This document shows, one piece after another, positions 9,064 to 20,583 of a stretch of DNA of 64,000 nucleotides (its first letter is position 1; each line of letters starts with the position of its first letter). Under the pieces are notes generated by a model, which worked only from the letters and a program-made list of their open reading frames with translations, did no database searches and was not told the DNA's origin. This stretch comes from Sporosarcina sp. P2. GTDB taxonomy: Bacteria > Bacillota > Bacilli > Bacillales_A > Planococcaceae. A program made the translations under genes and the position numbers. The stretch is from NCBI RefSeq assembly GCF_002743255.1, contig NZ_PDYY01000005.1:124001-188000 (forward strand). The letters run 5' to 3'.

Positions 9064-10758
9064 ATGAAACAATCGAAAACGTTTATACCCACAATGCGTG
9101 AAAATCCATCTGAAATAGAGATGCGTTCGCATCAGTTATTACTGCGGGCAGGTTATATTAGACAGAATGCCAATGGTGTTTACACATATTTAACTCTTGC
9201 ACAAAAAGTATTTAGAAAAATCGAATCGATTATCCGGCAGGAAATGGAAGCTATTGAAGGCGTGGAAATTTCTTTGCCTGCGTTGCAAAGCTCAAGTATT
9301 CTAAAGGAAACTGAACGATGGGATTCATACGGCAGGGAAATGTTCCATGTCGCTGACAGACAGACCAATCAATTGGCTTTGAGCTCAAGCGATGAAGAAG
9401 CAATCATTGACCTACTGCGTGATGAAGTTCAATCGTATAAAAAGTTACCATTAACAATTTTTCAAATCAAAACAAAATTCCGTGATGAAATAAAGCCACG
9501 TGCTGGTTTACTTCATAGCAGAGAATTCATTAGAAAAGATGCCTATTCATTCCATTCAACGCAAGAGAGTTTGGATGAAAAGTATTTAGAAGTCATGCAG
9601 GCATACACCAATATGCTAACCCGTCTTGGTATGCATTTCCGCATGGTAATATCGGATGGTGGAACAGGTTCCCATGAGTTCATAGCGTTAACCGAAAACG
9701 GAGAAGATCAAATAGCATATAGCGATAGTTCTTCCTACGCTGCGAATATGGAGTTTGCCGAAGTCCACGTAGAATACGAGCCGTCCGATGAAAAGCAGTT
9801 AGAGATGATAAAAATCTCGACTCCGAATCAACGAACGATTGAAGATCTCGCTTCATTTTTATCAGTTAGTACGGAGCGTATAATCAAATCATTGGTGTAT
9901 AAAGTGGACAATGATTTTGTTATGGTCATTTGTCGAGGCGATCATAGCCTCAATGAATATAAATTGAAGCGGTTTCTACATGTGAAACATATGGAGCTGG
10001 CAACAGAACAACAGATTGAAGAATTATTAGGCTGTCATGCCGGTTCGATTGGGCCTGTGAAACTACCGATTGGTGTAAGGGTATATGCCGATCATGCAGT
10101 CAAAGCAATGGTGAACGTAGTAGCCGGAGCGAATATGGACGACTATCACTTATTGAATGTCAATCCTGAACGTGATTTTGCTATTGATGATTATGTAGAT
10201 ATTCGTTTCGTTCAAGAAGGGGACAGTTCTCCTGATGGAATAGGTACGATTAAATTCACTGAAGGAATAGGCGTGGGACATTTACGAAAATTAGGCACCG
10301 TCTTCAGTGAACAGATGAAAGGAACATTCCTCAATGAACATGGCAGAAAAAAGCCTTTCATTATGGGAAGTTATAGTCTCGGAATCTCTCGGTTACTGGC
10401 TACAATTGCCGAGCAGTTCAATGATGAAAAAGGATTGAAGTGGCCGAAGCATTTAGCACCTTTTGATATTCATTTGATTACAACGAATGTTAAGGATGAA
10501 GTACAAACGCAGCTGGCGGATGAGTTATATGCTGTTCTAGAATCGTATCGATACGATGTGTTATATGATGATCGTGCTGAACGTGCGGGTGTGAAATTCG
10601 CTGATGCTGACTTGATTGGTTTACCAGTACGCATTATAATTGGTAAAAGAGCAAATGAAGGCATTGTGGAGGTTATGTACCGCCATAGTGGCGAGTCAAT
10701 AGATTGGCAAAAAGAAGAAGTGTTGGAAAAGCTACAATCCTTCTTTAGTGCAGATTAA
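9064..10758 (+). CDS. proS: Prolyl-tRNA synthetase, bacterial type with editing domain, divergent active-site motifs
   Basis: Charges tRNA-Pro with proline. The 564-aa protein has the bacterial ProS layout: class II catalytic domain with FRDE (139-142), inserted YbaK-like editing domain (about 240-380) with the RGDHSLNE segment, and C-terminal anticodon-binding domain (about 465-564, with DDRAERAGVKFADADLIGLP). Several family-signature motifs are altered. The usual THEE loop reads SSSDEE (107-112). The usual RPRFG-x3-GREFIMKDAY reads KPRAGLLHSREFIRKDAY. The GG-containing loop before SHEF is about four residues shorter. Motif 3, usually MGCYGIGVSR, reads MGSYSLGISR (434-443). These comparisons rest on memory of the family. 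ATG 9064 was chosen over 9061 for spacing to AAAGGTGG and alignment with the family start. It is uninterrupted and closely linked to rasP, so probably expressed. Confidence 0.9.
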   Translation: MKQSKTFIPTMRENPSEIEMRSHQLLLRAGYIRQNANGVYTYLTLAQKVFRKIESIIRQEMEAIEGVEISLPALQSSSILKETERWDSYGREMFHVADRQTNQLALSSSDEEAIIDLLRDEVQSYKKLPLTIFQIKTKFRDEIKPRAGLLHSREFIRKDAYSFHSTQESLDEKYLEVMQAYTNMLTRLGMHFRMVISDGGTGSHEFIALTENGEDQIAYSDSSSYAANMEFAEVHVEYEPSDEKQLEMIKISTPNQRTIEDLASFLSVSTERIIKSLVYKVDNDFVMVICRGDHSLNEYKLKRFLHVKHMELATEQQIEELLGCHAGSIGPVKLPIGVRVYADHAVKAMVNVVAGANMDDYHLLNVNPERDFAIDDYVDIRFVQEGDSSPDGIGTIKFTEGIGVGHLRKLGTVFSEQMKGTFLNEHGRKKPFIMGSYSLGISRLLATIAEQFNDEKGLKWPKHLAPFDIHLITTNVKDEVQTQLADELYAVLESYRYDVLYDDRAERAGVKFADADLIGLPVRIIIGKRANEGIVEVMYRHSGESIDWQKEEVLEKLQSFFSAD

Positions 10759-10761
10759 TCC

Positions 10762-10798
10762 AAGAAGGGGAGTCCGTTAACGGAACTTCCCTTCTTTT
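10762..10798 (+). terminator. Intrinsic terminator/attenuator between proS and polC
   Basis: A long inverted repeat, AAGAAGGGGAGTCCG (10762-10776) with CGGAACTTCCCTTCTT (10781-10796), centred on GTTAAC, followed by TT. Confidence 0.75.
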
Positions 10799-10822
10799 CG
10801 CGATAGAATGGAGGAAATTTAG

Positions 10823-13800
10823 ATGGATGCCGCTCAAAAGTTTTTAACTTTGCTGCAACAGACCGGACTGACAGATGATCAGTTCATGACCTATTTTCAA
10901 AACGGTGAGTTAAATCGTGTAACTATACAGAAGAAAACAAGAGTGTGGAAATTCAATATAACACTCGATGAAGTGTTACCTATCGAAGTATTCCAAACTA
11001 TGCAACAACGTGTTCATGAATCGTTCGCAGCTATTGCGAATGTCCATATTGAAATGGAAGTTAGAAAAAATGAAGTGAATGAACAATTAATCATAGATTA
11101 TTGGCCACTAATCGTAGATGAGCTAGCGGATATATCTCCTCCTATACGTCAATGTTTAGTGGAACAAAAGCCTAAGATACACGGCGAGAAATTATTGCTT
11201 ACTTGCTCAAACGATTTAGAGTGTCAAACATTAAAAAATAAATATGTGGATATATTATCGTCACTCTATCAGCAATTCGGTTTTCCAAAGTATATGTTCG
11301 ATGTATCGATTGTTGAATGCCATAACGCAGAAGAAGAACGTCAGCAATTTCTTTCGCAAAAGCAGCAGGAAGAAGACCTGTTATCCAAGCAAGCGTACCA
11401 TCAGTTGCAACAACGTGAAACGATGAAAAGCGAGCAAGGTGATTCTGACAGAGTATTATCTCTTGGTACACCGATCAAAGCAGGCGAGCCAGTTATTCCG
11501 ATCCATGAAATACAAGATGAAGAAAGACGTTTGATTATTGAAGGTTTTGTATTTGATGCGGAAGTACGAGAGTTGCGAAGTGGCCGTTCATTATTGACAC
11601 TGAAAGTAACAGACTACACCGATTCAATCTTAGTCAAAATGTTTTCGCGTGATAATGAAGATGCAGAAATTATGAATTCCTTTAAAAAGGGTATGTGGGT
11701 AAGAGCTCGCGGTGGTATACAGAACGATACATTCGTACGTGACTTAATCATGATGGCGCAAGATATTGCCGTTATTCCCACTATTGAACGAATAGACAAA
11801 GCGCCTGATGGACAGAAACGTGTGGAATTACATGCGCACACATCCATGAGTCAAATGGATGCAGTCGTTTCAGCGCCAGCATTAGTGGCACAAGCAGCTA
11901 AATGGGGACATCCAGCGATTGCGATAACTGATCATGCGAACGTTCAGTCTTTCCCTGATGCTTATAACGCCGGTAAAAAACATGGTATTAAAGTGTTGTT
12001 TGGCTTGGAAATCAATCTGGTGGATGACGGTGTTCCAATTGTCTATGAAGAGCAACACCGTCTGCTTGAAACAGATACGTACGTTGTATTTGACGTCGAG
12101 ACTACAGGCTTGTCAGCTGTGTACGACACGATTATCGAGCTTGCAGCTGTACGAGTGAAAGATGGAGAAATCATTGATCGGTTTGAACGCTTTGCCAATC
12201 CGCATCATCCGTTGTCGTCCGTGACGACGAATCTGACGGGTATTACAGATGACATGGTAGAAAATGCACCAGAAGTTGAAGACGTAATGGCAGAGTTTAT
12301 AGAGTTTATCGGGGATGCAGTGTTGATTGCACATAATGCTTCGTTTGATATGGGTTTCTTTTATGCTTCATGCAAGCGCGCAAAAATAGAAACAATTGCT
12401 TATCCGGTCATCGATACATTGGAGCTATCTCGTTTCCTTTATCCCGAACTGCGAAATCACCGTTTGAACACATTGGCTAAAAAATTCGATATTGAATTAA
12501 CACAGCATCACCGCGCCATTTACGATACAGAAGCTACTGCGTATCTGTTTTTACGCCTGCTATCCGAGACACAAGAAAAAGGTATCAAGTGGCTGGATGA
12601 TCTAAATAAGAATATTGGTGAAGGGGATGCTTATAAACGCTCACGACCTTCACATTGTACTTTACTTGCGACAGATGATGAAGGGCTGAAAAACTTATTT
12701 AAGCTCGTATCTATTTCGCATATGGACTTTTTCTATCGCGTGCCCCGTATACCGCGTTCGTTACTTGTGAAATATAGAAAAGGGATAATCGTGGGTTCAG
12801 GCTGTGATAAAGGTGAAGTATTTGAAGGGTTAATGCAAAAGCCGATGGAAGAAGTAGAAGAAATCGCAAGCTTTTATGACTATTTGGAACTTCATCCAAA
12901 GCCCGTCTACTCGCATTTACTCGAACTCGATTTAATACGAGATGAGTGGAACCTCGAGGATATTATGCGGAAGATGATCAAGCTTGGTAAAAAAACGGGA
13001 TTGCCAGTTTGTGCAACAGGGAATGTGCATTACTTAAATGAGACGGATGCGACCTACCGGAAAGTTCTTGTTCGTTCACAAGGTGGAGCAAATCCGTTAA
13101 ATCGACACTCGCTACCTGAAGTTCACTTCCGTACGACAGACGAAATGTTGAAAGAATTTGAGTTTTTAGGTGAAGACGTAGCAAAAGAGATTGTAGTAGA
13201 CAATCCATTGAAAATTGTAGAACGTATTGGTGATGTGAAACCAATTAAAGATGACCTGTATACACCTACAATTGAAGGGGCGGAAGACGAAGTACGTGAT
13301 CTGACGTATTCTATGGCACATCAAATATACGGTGAAACATTGCCAGAGATCGTTGAAGCGCGAATCATAAAGGAATTAACGTCTATTATTGATAATGGTT
13401 TCTCAGTTATTTATCTAATTTCGCATAAGCTGGTGAAAAAGTCATTAGACGATGGCTATCTAGTTGGTTCGCGGGGATCTGTCGGCTCCTCATTTGTTGC
13501 AACCATGATGGAAATCACTGAAGTGAATCCGTTGGCGCCACATTATGTTTGTCCGTCATGTAAAACATATGAATTTTTTGATGATGGTTCAGTTGGTTCA
13601 GGATATGATTTGCCAGATAAAGCATGCCCAAATTGCCAGACGATGTTCAAAAAAGATGGTCAGGATATCCCGTTCGAAACCTTCCTTGGGTTCGCGGGTG
13701 ATAAGGTTCCAGATATCGATTTGAACTTCAGTGGTGAGTATCAGGCGCATGCGCATAACTATACAAAAGAGCTGTTCGGAGAAGATTATGTGTTTCGTGC

Positions 13801-15130
13801 AGGAACAATAGGTACAGTAGCTGAAAAAACTGCATATGGATATGTTCGAGGGTATATGAATGATAACGATATCCAAATGCGTGGTGCGGAAATTGACCGG
13901 CTTGTACAAGGGTGCTCAGGCGTGAAACGAAATACAGGACAACACCCTGGTGGGATTATTGTAGTGCCTGATACAATGGACATTTTTGATTTTACACCGA
14001 TTCAATTCCCAGCGAATGATCTAGAATCAAGCTGGAAGACAACACACTTTGATTTCCACTCCATCGATAATAATTTATTGAAATTAGATATTCTAGGGCA
14101 TGATGATCCGACGATGATTAAAATGTTGGAAGATTTATCAGGCATCGATGCGATGACTATTCCGCCCGACGATAAAGGCGTTATGGAATTGTTTAGTGGT
14201 ACGTCTTCTCTTGGCGTAACAGAAGAACAAATTGATTGCAAAACAGGAACTCTTGGCGTGCCGGAATTTGGAACACGATTTGTGCGACAAATGTTAGAAG
14301 AAACGAAGCCGTCTACTTTCTCTGAATTAATACAGATATCCGGTTTGTCACACGGTACGGATGTTTGGCTTGGTAATGCACAGGAATTAATCCAGAATAA
14401 AACTTGTCAGCTATCAGAAGTGATTGGCTGTCGTGACGATATTATGGTTTATTTGATCTATCAGGGACTTGAACCTTCACTTGCATTTAAGATTATGGAA
14501 TCTGTACGTAAAGGAAAAGGATTGACTCCCGAATTTGAAGAAGCAATGAAAGAGAATAAAGTTCCAGGTTGGTATATCGGATCGTGTAAAAAAATCAAGT
14601 ACATGTTCCCGAAAGCTCACGCCGCAGCATATGTATTAATGGCACTACGAATCGCATACTTCAAAGTGCATCATCCAATTATGTATTATGCGACGTACTT
14701 CACCGTTCGAGCGACCGACTTCGATTTGGTGACGATGTGTAAAGGTTCTGCAAGTATTCGAGCGAAAGTTAAAGAGATCAACGCCAAAGGATTGGACGCA
14801 CTTCCGAAAGAGAAGAGCTTAGTAGTTGTTTTGGAAATAGCGTTGGAAATGGTTGAACGAGGATTTACATTTGCGAAACCTGATCTCTATAAATCGGATG
14901 CGACACAGTTTCTTATTGAAGACAATAAACTGATTCCGCCATTTAACTCGATTCCTTCACTAGGAACTAACGTTGCAAAGACGATTGTTGAGGCGAGAAA
15001 AGACGGTGAATTTTTATCGAAAGAAGACTTCCAGAAGAGAGGTCGAGTTTCTAAAACGGTTGTGGAGTATTTGGATAACCTCGGTTGCTTGGAAGGGATG
15101 CCTGAAGCGAACCAACTATCCCTATTCTAA
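10823..15130 (+). CDS. polC: DNA polymerase III PolC (Gram-positive type alpha subunit with 3'-5' exonuclease)
   Basis: Main replicative DNA polymerase. The 1435-aa protein has, in order: an N-terminal domain, an OB fold (about 230-320), the first part of the PHP domain ([14 protein letters not shown], near 337) interrupted by the DEDD proofreading exonuclease ([11 protein letters not shown] near 421; [13 protein letters not shown] near 493), the rest of PHP, a zinc finger (CPSC...CPNC, about 912-945), the polymerase palm ([12 protein letters not shown] near 970, [15 protein letters not shown]) and helix-hairpin-helix elements. The C-terminus ends in NQLSLF, matching a sliding-clamp binding motif. 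Length and motifs are as in B. subtilis PolC. GAGGAAATTT precedes the start. Confidence 0.98.
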   Translation: MDAAQKFLTLLQQTGLTDDQFMTYFQNGELNRVTIQKKTRVWKFNITLDEVLPIEVFQTMQQRVHESFAAIANVHIEMEVRKNEVNEQLIIDYWPLIVDELADISPPIRQCLVEQKPKIHGEKLLLTCSNDLECQTLKNKYVDILSSLYQQFGFPKYMFDVSIVECHNAEEERQQFLSQKQQEEDLLSKQAYHQLQQRETMKSEQGDSDRVLSLGTPIKAGEPVIPIHEIQDEERRLIIEGFVFDAEVRELRSGRSLLTLKVTDYTDSILVKMFSRDNEDAEIMNSFKKGMWVRARGGIQNDTFVRDLIMMAQDIAVIPTIERIDKAPDGQKRVELHAHTSMSQMDAVVSAPALVAQAAKWGHPAIAITDHANVQSFPDAYNAGKKHGIKVLFGLEINLVDDGVPIVYEEQHRLLETDTYVVFDVETTGLSAVYDTIIELAAVRVKDGEIIDRFERFANPHHPLSSVTTNLTGITDDMVENAPEVEDVMAEFIEFIGDAVLIAHNASFDMGFFYASCKRAKIETIAYPVIDTLELSRFLYPELRNHRLNTLAKKFDIELTQHHRAIYDTEATAYLFLRLLSETQEKGIKWLDDLNKNIGEGDAYKRSRPSHCTLLATDDEGLKNLFKLVSISHMDFFYRVPRIPRSLLVKYRKGIIVGSGCDKGEVFEGLMQKPMEEVEEIASFYDYLELHPKPVYSHLLELDLIRDEWNLEDIMRKMIKLGKKTGLPVCATGNVHYLNETDATYRKVLVRSQGGANPLNRHSLPEVHFRTTDEMLKEFEFLGEDVAKEIVVDNPLKIVERIGDVKPIKDDLYTPTIEGAEDEVRDLTYSMAHQIYGETLPEIVEARIIKELTSIIDNGFSVIYLISHKLVKKSLDDGYLVGSRGSVGSSFVATMMEITEVNPLAPHYVCPSCKTYEFFDDGSVGSGYDLPDKACPNCQTMFKKDGQDIPFETFLGFAGDKVPDIDLNFSGEYQAHAHNYTKELFGEDYVFRAGTIGTVAEKTAYGYVRGYMNDNDIQMRGAEIDRLVQGCSGVKRNTGQHPGGIIVVPDTMDIFDFTPIQFPANDLESSWKTTHFDFHSIDNNLLKLDILGHDDPTMIKMLEDLSGIDAMTIPPDDKGVMELFSGTSSLGVTEEQIDCKTGTLGVPEFGTRFVRQMLEETKPSTFSELIQISGLSHGTDVWLGNAQELIQNKTCQLSEVIGCRDDIMVYLIYQGLEPSLAFKIMESVRKGKGLTPEFEEAMKENKVPGWYIGSCKKIKYMFPKAHAAAYVLMALRIAYFKVHHPIMYYATYFTVRATDFDLVTMCKGSASIRAKVKEINAKGLDALPKEKSLVVVLEIALEMVERGFTFAKPDLYKSDATQFLIEDNKLIPPFNSIPSLGTNVAKTIVEARKDGEFLSKEDFQKRGRVSKTVVEYLDNLGCLEGMPEANQLSLF

Positions 15131-15211
15131 TGGGCTTGCAGCGGTTGCTTCAGTTGCATTGTAAATGGCCTTGTGATACGATTAAAACAACTTTTGCTAT
15201 ACGTCTTGCGG

Positions 15212-15238
15212 AAAAGAGTGGGGTTTCCCGCTCTTTTC
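15212..15238 (+). terminator. Intrinsic terminator between polC and rimP
   Basis: AAAAGAGTGGG (15212-15222) pairs with CCCGCTCTTTT (15227-15237); the 3' arm supplies the T tract. The 141-bp gap 15131-15271 holds no gene that I can support. Confidence 0.8.
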
Positions 15239-15271
15239 TGTTGTTATTTTGAATTTCGGGAGGGATACCAT

Positions 15272-15742
15272 ATGAGTAAAATTATAGAGGAAGTCGAACA
15301 GTTAGCAAGGCCGATCGTTGAAGAATTGGGTCTTGAACTGGTTGATGTTGAGTTCTTGAAAGAAGGTCGCGATTGGTTTTTACGCGTCTACATCGATACA
15401 CCTGAAGGTAATATTGACATAGATCAGTGTGCGGCAGTTAGTAATAAACTTAGCGAGGAACTAGACGTTGTGGATCCGATTTCGCAAAATTACTTCCTTG
15501 AAGTGTCTTCTCCCGGGGCGGAAAGACCTTTGAAAAAAGATGAAGATTTTGAAAAATCCGTGGGCCAATACGTGTTCATCAAAACGTATGAACCGATTGA
15601 TGGAATGAAAGAATTCGAGGGGTATTTACTCGGGTACGGACCGGAACATGCAAAAGTGGAAATACGGATCAAGACGAGAAAAGTACTAGTGGAAATTGAC
15701 AAAACAAAAATTGCATTCGCACGACTGGCAATTGATTTTTAA
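15272..15742 (+). CDS. rimP: Ribosome maturation factor RimP
   Basis: Needed for 30S subunit assembly. A 156-aa protein with the N-terminal RimP domain (LVDVEFLKEGRDWFLRVYID near 30-48, then EVSSPGAERPL near 85) and the C-terminal SH3-like domain. The ATG at 15272 follows CGGGAGGG and matches the family start. The longer frame from 15173 would include the terminator and is rejected. It heads the conserved rimP-nusA-ylxR-ylxQ-infB operon. Confidence 0.96.
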   Translation: MSKIIEEVEQLARPIVEELGLELVDVEFLKEGRDWFLRVYIDTPEGNIDIDQCAAVSNKLSEELDVVDPISQNYFLEVSSPGAERPLKKDEDFEKSVGQYVFIKTYEPIDGMKEFEGYLLGYGPEHAKVEIRIKTRKVLVEIDKTKIAFARLAIDF

Positions 15743-15825
15743 AGCGAAAAACAACCTCTGTCTAGCCTTGCGCTAATGACTGAGGAACCAAGAGCAACAA
15801 CAATTGGAATGTAGGAGTGATGAAC

Positions 15826-17019
15826 ATGAGTAGTGAGCTACTCGACGCACTGACAGCTCTTGAACAGCAAAAAGGTATTTCAAGAGACGTAATAGTCGAT
15901 GCAATTGAAGCAGCGCTTGTGACAGCGTACAAACGAAATTTTAACCAAGCACAAAACGTGCGTGTGGACTTGAATTTAAACAAAGGCACAATGGCTGTCT
16001 ATTCACGTAAAGATGTAGTAGAAGAAGTAGAAGACGAGCGATTACAAATTTCATTGGAAGATGCACAACTCATCAATCCAGTATATGAACTACATGATGT
16101 CGTTGAGGAAGAAGTCACACCGCGTGACTTTGGACGAATTGCTGCCCAGACTGCTAAGCAAGTTGTAACCCAGCGTGTTCGTGAAGCTGAACGCGGTTTG
16201 ATCTATGAAGAGTATATCGATCGTGAAGAAGATATCGTCAACGGAATCGTAGAGCGTATGGATCCGAAAAACCTATTCGTTGGATTAGGGAAAGTGGAAG
16301 CGGTGTTACCGTCAAGCGAACAAATTCAAACAGAATCATATGCACCCCACGATCGCATCAAAGTATACATTACAAAAGTAGAAAGAACAGCACGTGGACC
16401 TCAAGTCTTTGTTTCCAGAACACATCCAGGTCTATTACGGCGTTTATTTGAACTTGAAGTGCCTGAAATATATGATGGTACAGTAGAAATCAAATCGATT
16501 GCACGTGAAGCGGGCGATCGCTCAAAAATCTCTGTCTATACAACAAACGAAGAAGTGGATCCAGTAGGTTCCTGTGTAGGTTCAAGAGGAGCACGTGTCC
16601 AAACTATTTCGAACGAATTGAATGGCGAAAAAGTAGATATCGTAGAGTGGTCTGAAGATCCGGTCATCTTCGTCGCAAATGCTTTAAGCCCTTCAAAAGT
16701 TATTGATGTACAAGTAAATGAAGAAGAGCGTTCTACTACTGTTGTTGTACCAGATTACCAACTCTCCTTGGCAATCGGGAAAAGAGGCCAGAATGCAAGA
16801 TTGGCTGCTAAATTAACGGGTTGGAAAATTGATATCAAAAGTGAAACGGATGCCAGAGAATTAGGGATCTATCCCCGTGAGGAATCTCTTGCAGTGCCAG
16901 TAGAAGAGGTAGATGGTAGTGCAGATGAGTTCCTAGAAGCTTATGAGTATGAAGATGAAACGCCAGCTGAATCAGCTGAAGATTTTGATTTATACGCAGA
17001 TGAAGACAAAGAAGATTGA
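15826..17019 (+). CDS. nusA: Transcription termination/antitermination factor NusA
   Basis: Binds RNA polymerase and controls pausing and intrinsic termination, relevant here given the many terminators inside the operons. The 397-aa protein contains the N-terminal polymerase-binding domain (1-125), an S1 domain (about 135-200), then two KH domains (about 200-345, including SCVGSRGARVQTISNEL and LAIGKRGQNARLAAKLTGW). An acidic tail ends it. No C-terminal acidic-repeat domain is present, as is usual for Gram-positive NusA. ATG 15826 is chosen because GTAGGAG lies eight bases upstream; in-frame GTG 15817 and ATG 15820 are too close. Confidence 0.97.
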   Translation: MSSELLDALTALEQQKGISRDVIVDAIEAALVTAYKRNFNQAQNVRVDLNLNKGTMAVYSRKDVVEEVEDERLQISLEDAQLINPVYELHDVVEEEVTPRDFGRIAAQTAKQVVTQRVREAERGLIYEEYIDREEDIVNGIVERMDPKNLFVGLGKVEAVLPSSEQIQTESYAPHDRIKVYITKVERTARGPQVFVSRTHPGLLRRLFELEVPEIYDGTVEIKSIAREAGDRSKISVYTTNEEVDPVGSCVGSRGARVQTISNELNGEKVDIVEWSEDPVIFVANALSPSKVIDVQVNEEERSTTVVVPDYQLSLAIGKRGQNARLAAKLTGWKIDIKSETDARELGIYPREESLAVPVEEVDGSADEFLEAYEYEDETPAESAEDFDLYADEDKED

Positions 17020-17040
17020 TTTGGAAAGGATTGCATGCTG

Positions 17041-17319
17041 ATGGCGAACAATCGAAAAATCCCTTTGCGTAAATGTGCAGCGACTGGTGACATGTTACCT
17101 AAAAAAGAAATGATTCGAATTGTCCGTACGAAAGAAGGCGAAGTATCCGTGGATTTGACAGGAAAGAAGTCAGGCCGCGGTACATACGTTTCCAAAACGG
17201 AGGATGCCGTAGAAAAAGCACGTAAGCAACACTCGATTGAACATCAATTGAATGTCAAAGTACCGGAAGAAGTATACGAAGACCTTTTGCATGCAATTCG
17301 TCGAGAGGCGATTAAATGA
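17041..17319 (+). CDS. ylxR: YlxR family RNA-binding protein (RnpM)
   Basis: A 92-aa basic protein of the DUF448 family with the signatures IPLRKCAATGDMLPKKEMIR and GKKSGRGTYVSK. Recent work on B. subtilis YlxR describes it as an RNase P modulator (RnpM); I rely on memory for that. ATG 17041 was preferred over 17035 for spacing to GGAAAGGA. It overlaps ylxQ by four bases, in the conserved nusA-infB operon. Confidence 0.93.
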   Translation: MANNRKIPLRKCAATGDMLPKKEMIRIVRTKEGEVSVDLTGKKSGRGTYVSKTEDAVEKARKQHSIEHQLNVKVPEEVYEDLLHAIRREAIK

Positions 17320-17666
17320 CAAAAGATTCGATACCTATTTATCAATTGCTTGGTATGGCGGCACGTGCACGTAAAATTGTAACGGGTGAAGATTTAGTCG
17401 TACAGTCAGTTCGTGCAGGCGAAGCGCATCTGGTTATCCTATCTGATGATGCATCAAAGAACACAATGAAAAAATTAACGAATAAATGTAATACGTACAA
17501 CGTTGAGAAGCATGTATTTGGAAGCCGTGAAGAACTCGGGCATGCAATTGGAAAAGAAGCTCGAGTCGTTTTGGCACTAACAGATAAAGGATTCGCAAAA
17601 AAGTTATCCGAGCTTCTCAATGAATATAATCGGAGGTGGGCTAATGACGAAAATGAAAGTACATGA
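17316..17666 (+). CDS. ylxQ: YlxQ, L7Ae-family RNA-binding protein
   Basis: A 116-aa L7Ae/L30e-like fold protein expected to bind kink-turn RNA. Visible family features are [20 protein letters not shown] near the N-terminus and [16 protein letters not shown] near 45-60. It overlaps ylxR by four bases and its 3' end overlaps the start of infB by 23 bases. Its precise role in ribosome or RNase P biology is not settled. Confidence 0.92.
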   Translation: MTKDSIPIYQLLGMAARARKIVTGEDLVVQSVRAGEAHLVILSDDASKNTMKKLTNKCNTYNVEKHVFGSREELGHAIGKEARVVLALTDKGFAKKLSELLNEYNRRWANDENEST

Positions 17667-19929
17667 ATATGCCAGATCAATAGGCAAAACAAGTCGAGAT
17701 ATTGCTGCTGAATTAAGTAAAAGTAATATTGTAATAAAGAGCCATATGGAAGAACTGGATCCAGTATCTATTGCAAAATTAGATGAGAAGTTTGGTGATC
17801 TTAAAAAGCCGGAGGCGAAAACTGCTACAGTTAAGCCAGCGAGCAAACCAGCAAACCAGAGAACAGATCGTCCAAACAACACAAATAAACCAACTGGCGC
17901 GCAAGGTACTAACCGACCTGCAAGTAGCCAAGGCGGATCTAACCGTCCAGCTTCCACTCGTCCTCAAGGACAATCTACATCCGCACCGAAAGCGGGTAGC
18001 TCGCAACCACCACGTCAGCAGGGTGCAGGTTCAGCACGTCCAGCTGGCGGAGGCGGACGTCCAGGCGGGGGGCGCGGTGGTAGACCACCAGCACGCGGTA
18101 TTAATCAAGGTCGCCGTAGATACCGTCCGGCGGTACCTGCACAAAAGATTGAAATACCATTACCGGATAAAATTACTTTTTATGAGTCATTATCAGTGGG
18201 TGAGCTAGCTAAAAAATTAGGTAAAGAACCTTCTGAAATCATCAAAAAGTTGTTCATGCTTGGTGTAATGGCAACCATTAACCAAGAATTAGATAAAGAT
18301 GCAATTGAGTTGATTTGTGCGGAATACGACGTTGAAGTAGAAGAAGAGATCCGCATTGACGTAACAGACTTGGAGATCTACTTCGAAGATCCTGAAGAGG
18401 AAGAAGAAGTACAAGGTGAACTAACAGAAAGACCACCAGTTGTCACAATTATGGGTCACGTTGACCATGGTAAAACGACGTTGCTTGACTCTATTCGTAA
18501 CACTAAAGTAACGCAAGGTGAAGCAGGTGGCATTACTCAGCATATTGGTGCATACCAAATTACAGCTAACGACAAGAAAATCACATTCCTTGATACACCA
18601 GGCCACGAAGCTTTCACAACGATGAGAGCGCGCGGTGCGAAAGTTACGGACTTGACAATCTTAGTTGTAGCAGCCGATGACGGTGTTATGCCACAAACAA
18701 TTGAAGCGATCAACCATGCAAAAGCAGCAGAAGTTCCAATCATTGTTGCAGTTAACAAAATGGATAAACCTTCTGCAAATCCTGACCGCGTTATGCAGGA
18801 ATTAACTGAACACGGTTTAGTCGCAGAAGACTGGGGCGGCGATACGATTTTCGTACCAATTTCTGCACTAAAAGGTGAGGGAATTGATCAGTTACTCGAA
18901 ATGGTTCTATTAGTTGCAGAAGTAGGCGAATTTACTGCTGATACTTCCATTAGAGCTAGAGGTACTGTAATTGAAGCGCAACTCGACAAAGGAAAAGGTT
19001 CTGTAGCTACTTTGCTTGTGCAAAATGGTACATTGCATGTAGGAGATCCAATTGTTGTCGGGAATACGTACGGCCGTGTTCGTGCAATGGTCAGTGACCT
19101 TGGTCGTCGCGTAAAAGAGGCAGGTCCTTCAACACCAGTAGAAATTACTGGGTTGAGTGATGTTCCATTTGCAGGAGACCGTTTCGTCGTATTTAAGGAT
19201 GAAAAAACGGCTCGTCAAATCGCTGAATCACGTGCTGGAGAAGCGCTTCAAGAACAGCGTGTGGAGAAAACACGTGTAACACTCGATAACTTGTTTGATC
19301 AAATGAAACAAGGCGAAATGAAAGAATTGAACTTAATTGTTAAAGCAGACGTACAAGGTGCGGTTGAGGCAATGGCGGCTTCTCTAATGAAGATTGAAGT
19401 AGAAGGCGTTAATGTAAAAATTATCCACACTGGCGCAGGGGCGATCAATGAGTCCGATATATCTTTGGCAGCTGCATCTAACGCGATCGTTATTGGATTT
19501 AACGTACGTCCTGATACCAATGCAAAACGTGCCGCTGAAGCAGAAGGCGTAGATATTCGTCTGCACCGTGTTATTTATAAAGTAATTGAAGAAATCGAAT
19601 CAGCTATGACAGGCCTACTTGATCCGGAGTATGAAGAGAAAGTAATAGGTCAGGCAGAAGTTCGTGAAACATTTAAAGTATCTAAGATCGGAACGATTGC
19701 AGGAAGCTATGTAATCGATGGCAAAATCACTAGAGATGCTGGCGTTCGTGTTTTGCGCGATAACATTGTAGTCTTTGAAGGCGAATTGGATACATTGAAG
19801 CGTTTCAAAGATGATGCAAAAGAAGTTGCAAAAGGCTATGAATGTGGTATTACAATTAAAAAATTCAATGATGTCAAAGAAGGAGATATCATCGAAGCGT
19901 ACGTTATGGAAGAAATTAAAAGAGTATGA
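17644..19929 (+). CDS. infB: Translation initiation factor IF-2
   Basis: GTPase that places fMet-tRNA on the 30S subunit and promotes subunit joining. The 761-aa protein has an N-terminal IF2_N module (residues 1-53), then a long Gln/Pro/Arg/Gly-rich linker (about 60-165, ending in a cluster [13 protein letters not shown]), a second IF2_N module, and the G domain beginning about 271 ([21 protein letters not shown]). Domains II-IV follow. ATG 17644 is preceded by CGGAGGTGGG and lies inside the end of ylxQ; the longer frame from 17620 is rejected. It overlaps ylxP by four bases. Confidence 0.98.
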   Translation: MTKMKVHEYARSIGKTSRDIAAELSKSNIVIKSHMEELDPVSIAKLDEKFGDLKKPEAKTATVKPASKPANQRTDRPNNTNKPTGAQGTNRPASSQGGSNRPASTRPQGQSTSAPKAGSSQPPRQQGAGSARPAGGGGRPGGGRGGRPPARGINQGRRRYRPAVPAQKIEIPLPDKITFYESLSVGELAKKLGKEPSEIIKKLFMLGVMATINQELDKDAIELICAEYDVEVEEEIRIDVTDLEIYFEDPEEEEEVQGELTERPPVVTIMGHVDHGKTTLLDSIRNTKVTQGEAGGITQHIGAYQITANDKKITFLDTPGHEAFTTMRARGAKVTDLTILVVAADDGVMPQTIEAINHAKAAEVPIIVAVNKMDKPSANPDRVMQELTEHGLVAEDWGGDTIFVPISALKGEGIDQLLEMVLLVAEVGEFTADTSIRARGTVIEAQLDKGKGSVATLLVQNGTLHVGDPIVVGNTYGRVRAMVSDLGRRVKEAGPSTPVEITGLSDVPFAGDRFVVFKDEKTARQIAESRAGEALQEQRVEKTRVTLDNLFDQMKQGEMKELNLIVKADVQGAVEAMAASLMKIEVEGVNVKIIHTGAGAINESDISLAAASNAIVIGFNVRPDTNAKRAAEAEGVDIRLHRVIYKVIEEIESAMTGLLDPEYEEKVIGQAEVRETFKVSKIGTIAGSYVIDGKITRDAGVRVLRDNIVVFEGELDTLKRFKDDAKEVAKGYECGITIKKFNDVKEGDIIEAYVMEEIKRV

Positions 19930-20204
19930 TTGTTTACGCGGAATGTTCTTTCTACATCCCAGCAGCGGCTTCTTTAAAAGAAAAGCGAGCTGTTTTGAAT
20001 AGGATGAGGGATCGGGTGAAAAACTCCTATAATGTATCGGTTGCAGAAATCGATCATCAAGATCTATGGCAACGTACTACATTCGCATTAGTTGCCGTGG
20101 CATCTTCCAAAGACGCCGCGGAACGGGAAGTGAGACGTGCGATTCGTCTGTTTGAATCCAATCCTGATTGGGAAATGACTACGTGTACAGTTGACTACTT
20201 ATGA
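19926..20204 (+). CDS. ylxP: YlxP family protein (DUF503)
   Basis: A 92-aa protein of the DUF503 family with the typical opening [20 protein letters not shown] and the [20 protein letters not shown] core. The function is unknown; its fixed place between infB and rbfA suggests ribosome biogenesis. It starts inside the infB stop (ATGA), so translation is coupled. Confidence 0.92.
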   Translation: MIVYAECSFYIPAAASLKEKRAVLNRMRDRVKNSYNVSVAEIDHQDLWQRTTFALVAVASSKDAAEREVRRAIRLFESNPDWEMTTCTVDYL

Positions 20205-20226
20205 GCAAAGAACGAGGTGAATTGCC

Positions 20227-20577
20227 ATGTCAGTGCGTGCTAATCGTATAGCAGAGCAAATGAAGAAGGAATTGGGCGATATTATCGGCCAAAAACTGAA
20301 AGATCCACGTATCGGATTTGTGACGGTGACCGGTGTTGATGTAACTGGAGATTTACAACAAGCGAAAATCTTTATTTCTGTTCTAGGAACAGATAAAGAA
20401 AAGGAAGATTCGTTACTTGGGCTTTCCAAAGCAAAAGGTTTCATTCGATCAGAAATTGGTCAGAGAATCCGCCTTCGCAAAACACCCGAAATTGAATTCG
20501 AAATCGATGAATCAGTCGCTTACGGTAATCGGATTGAAAGTTTGATCCGCAAAGTAAAAGACGAAAATGAACAATAA
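20227..20577 (+). CDS. rbfA: 30S ribosome-binding factor RbfA
   Basis: KH-like protein required for late 16S rRNA and 30S maturation. The 116-aa sequence begins [20 protein letters not shown] and carries [20 protein letters not shown] in the central strands. Length and motifs are normal. A ribosome site, ACGAGGTG, precedes the ATG. A hairpin follows before truB. Confidence 0.96.
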   Translation: MSVRANRIAEQMKKELGDIIGQKLKDPRIGFVTVTGVDVTGDLQQAKIFISVLGTDKEKEDSLLGLSKAKGFIRSEIGQRIRLRKTPEIEFEIDESVAYGNRIESLIRKVKDENEQ

Positions 20578-20583
20578 ACACGA

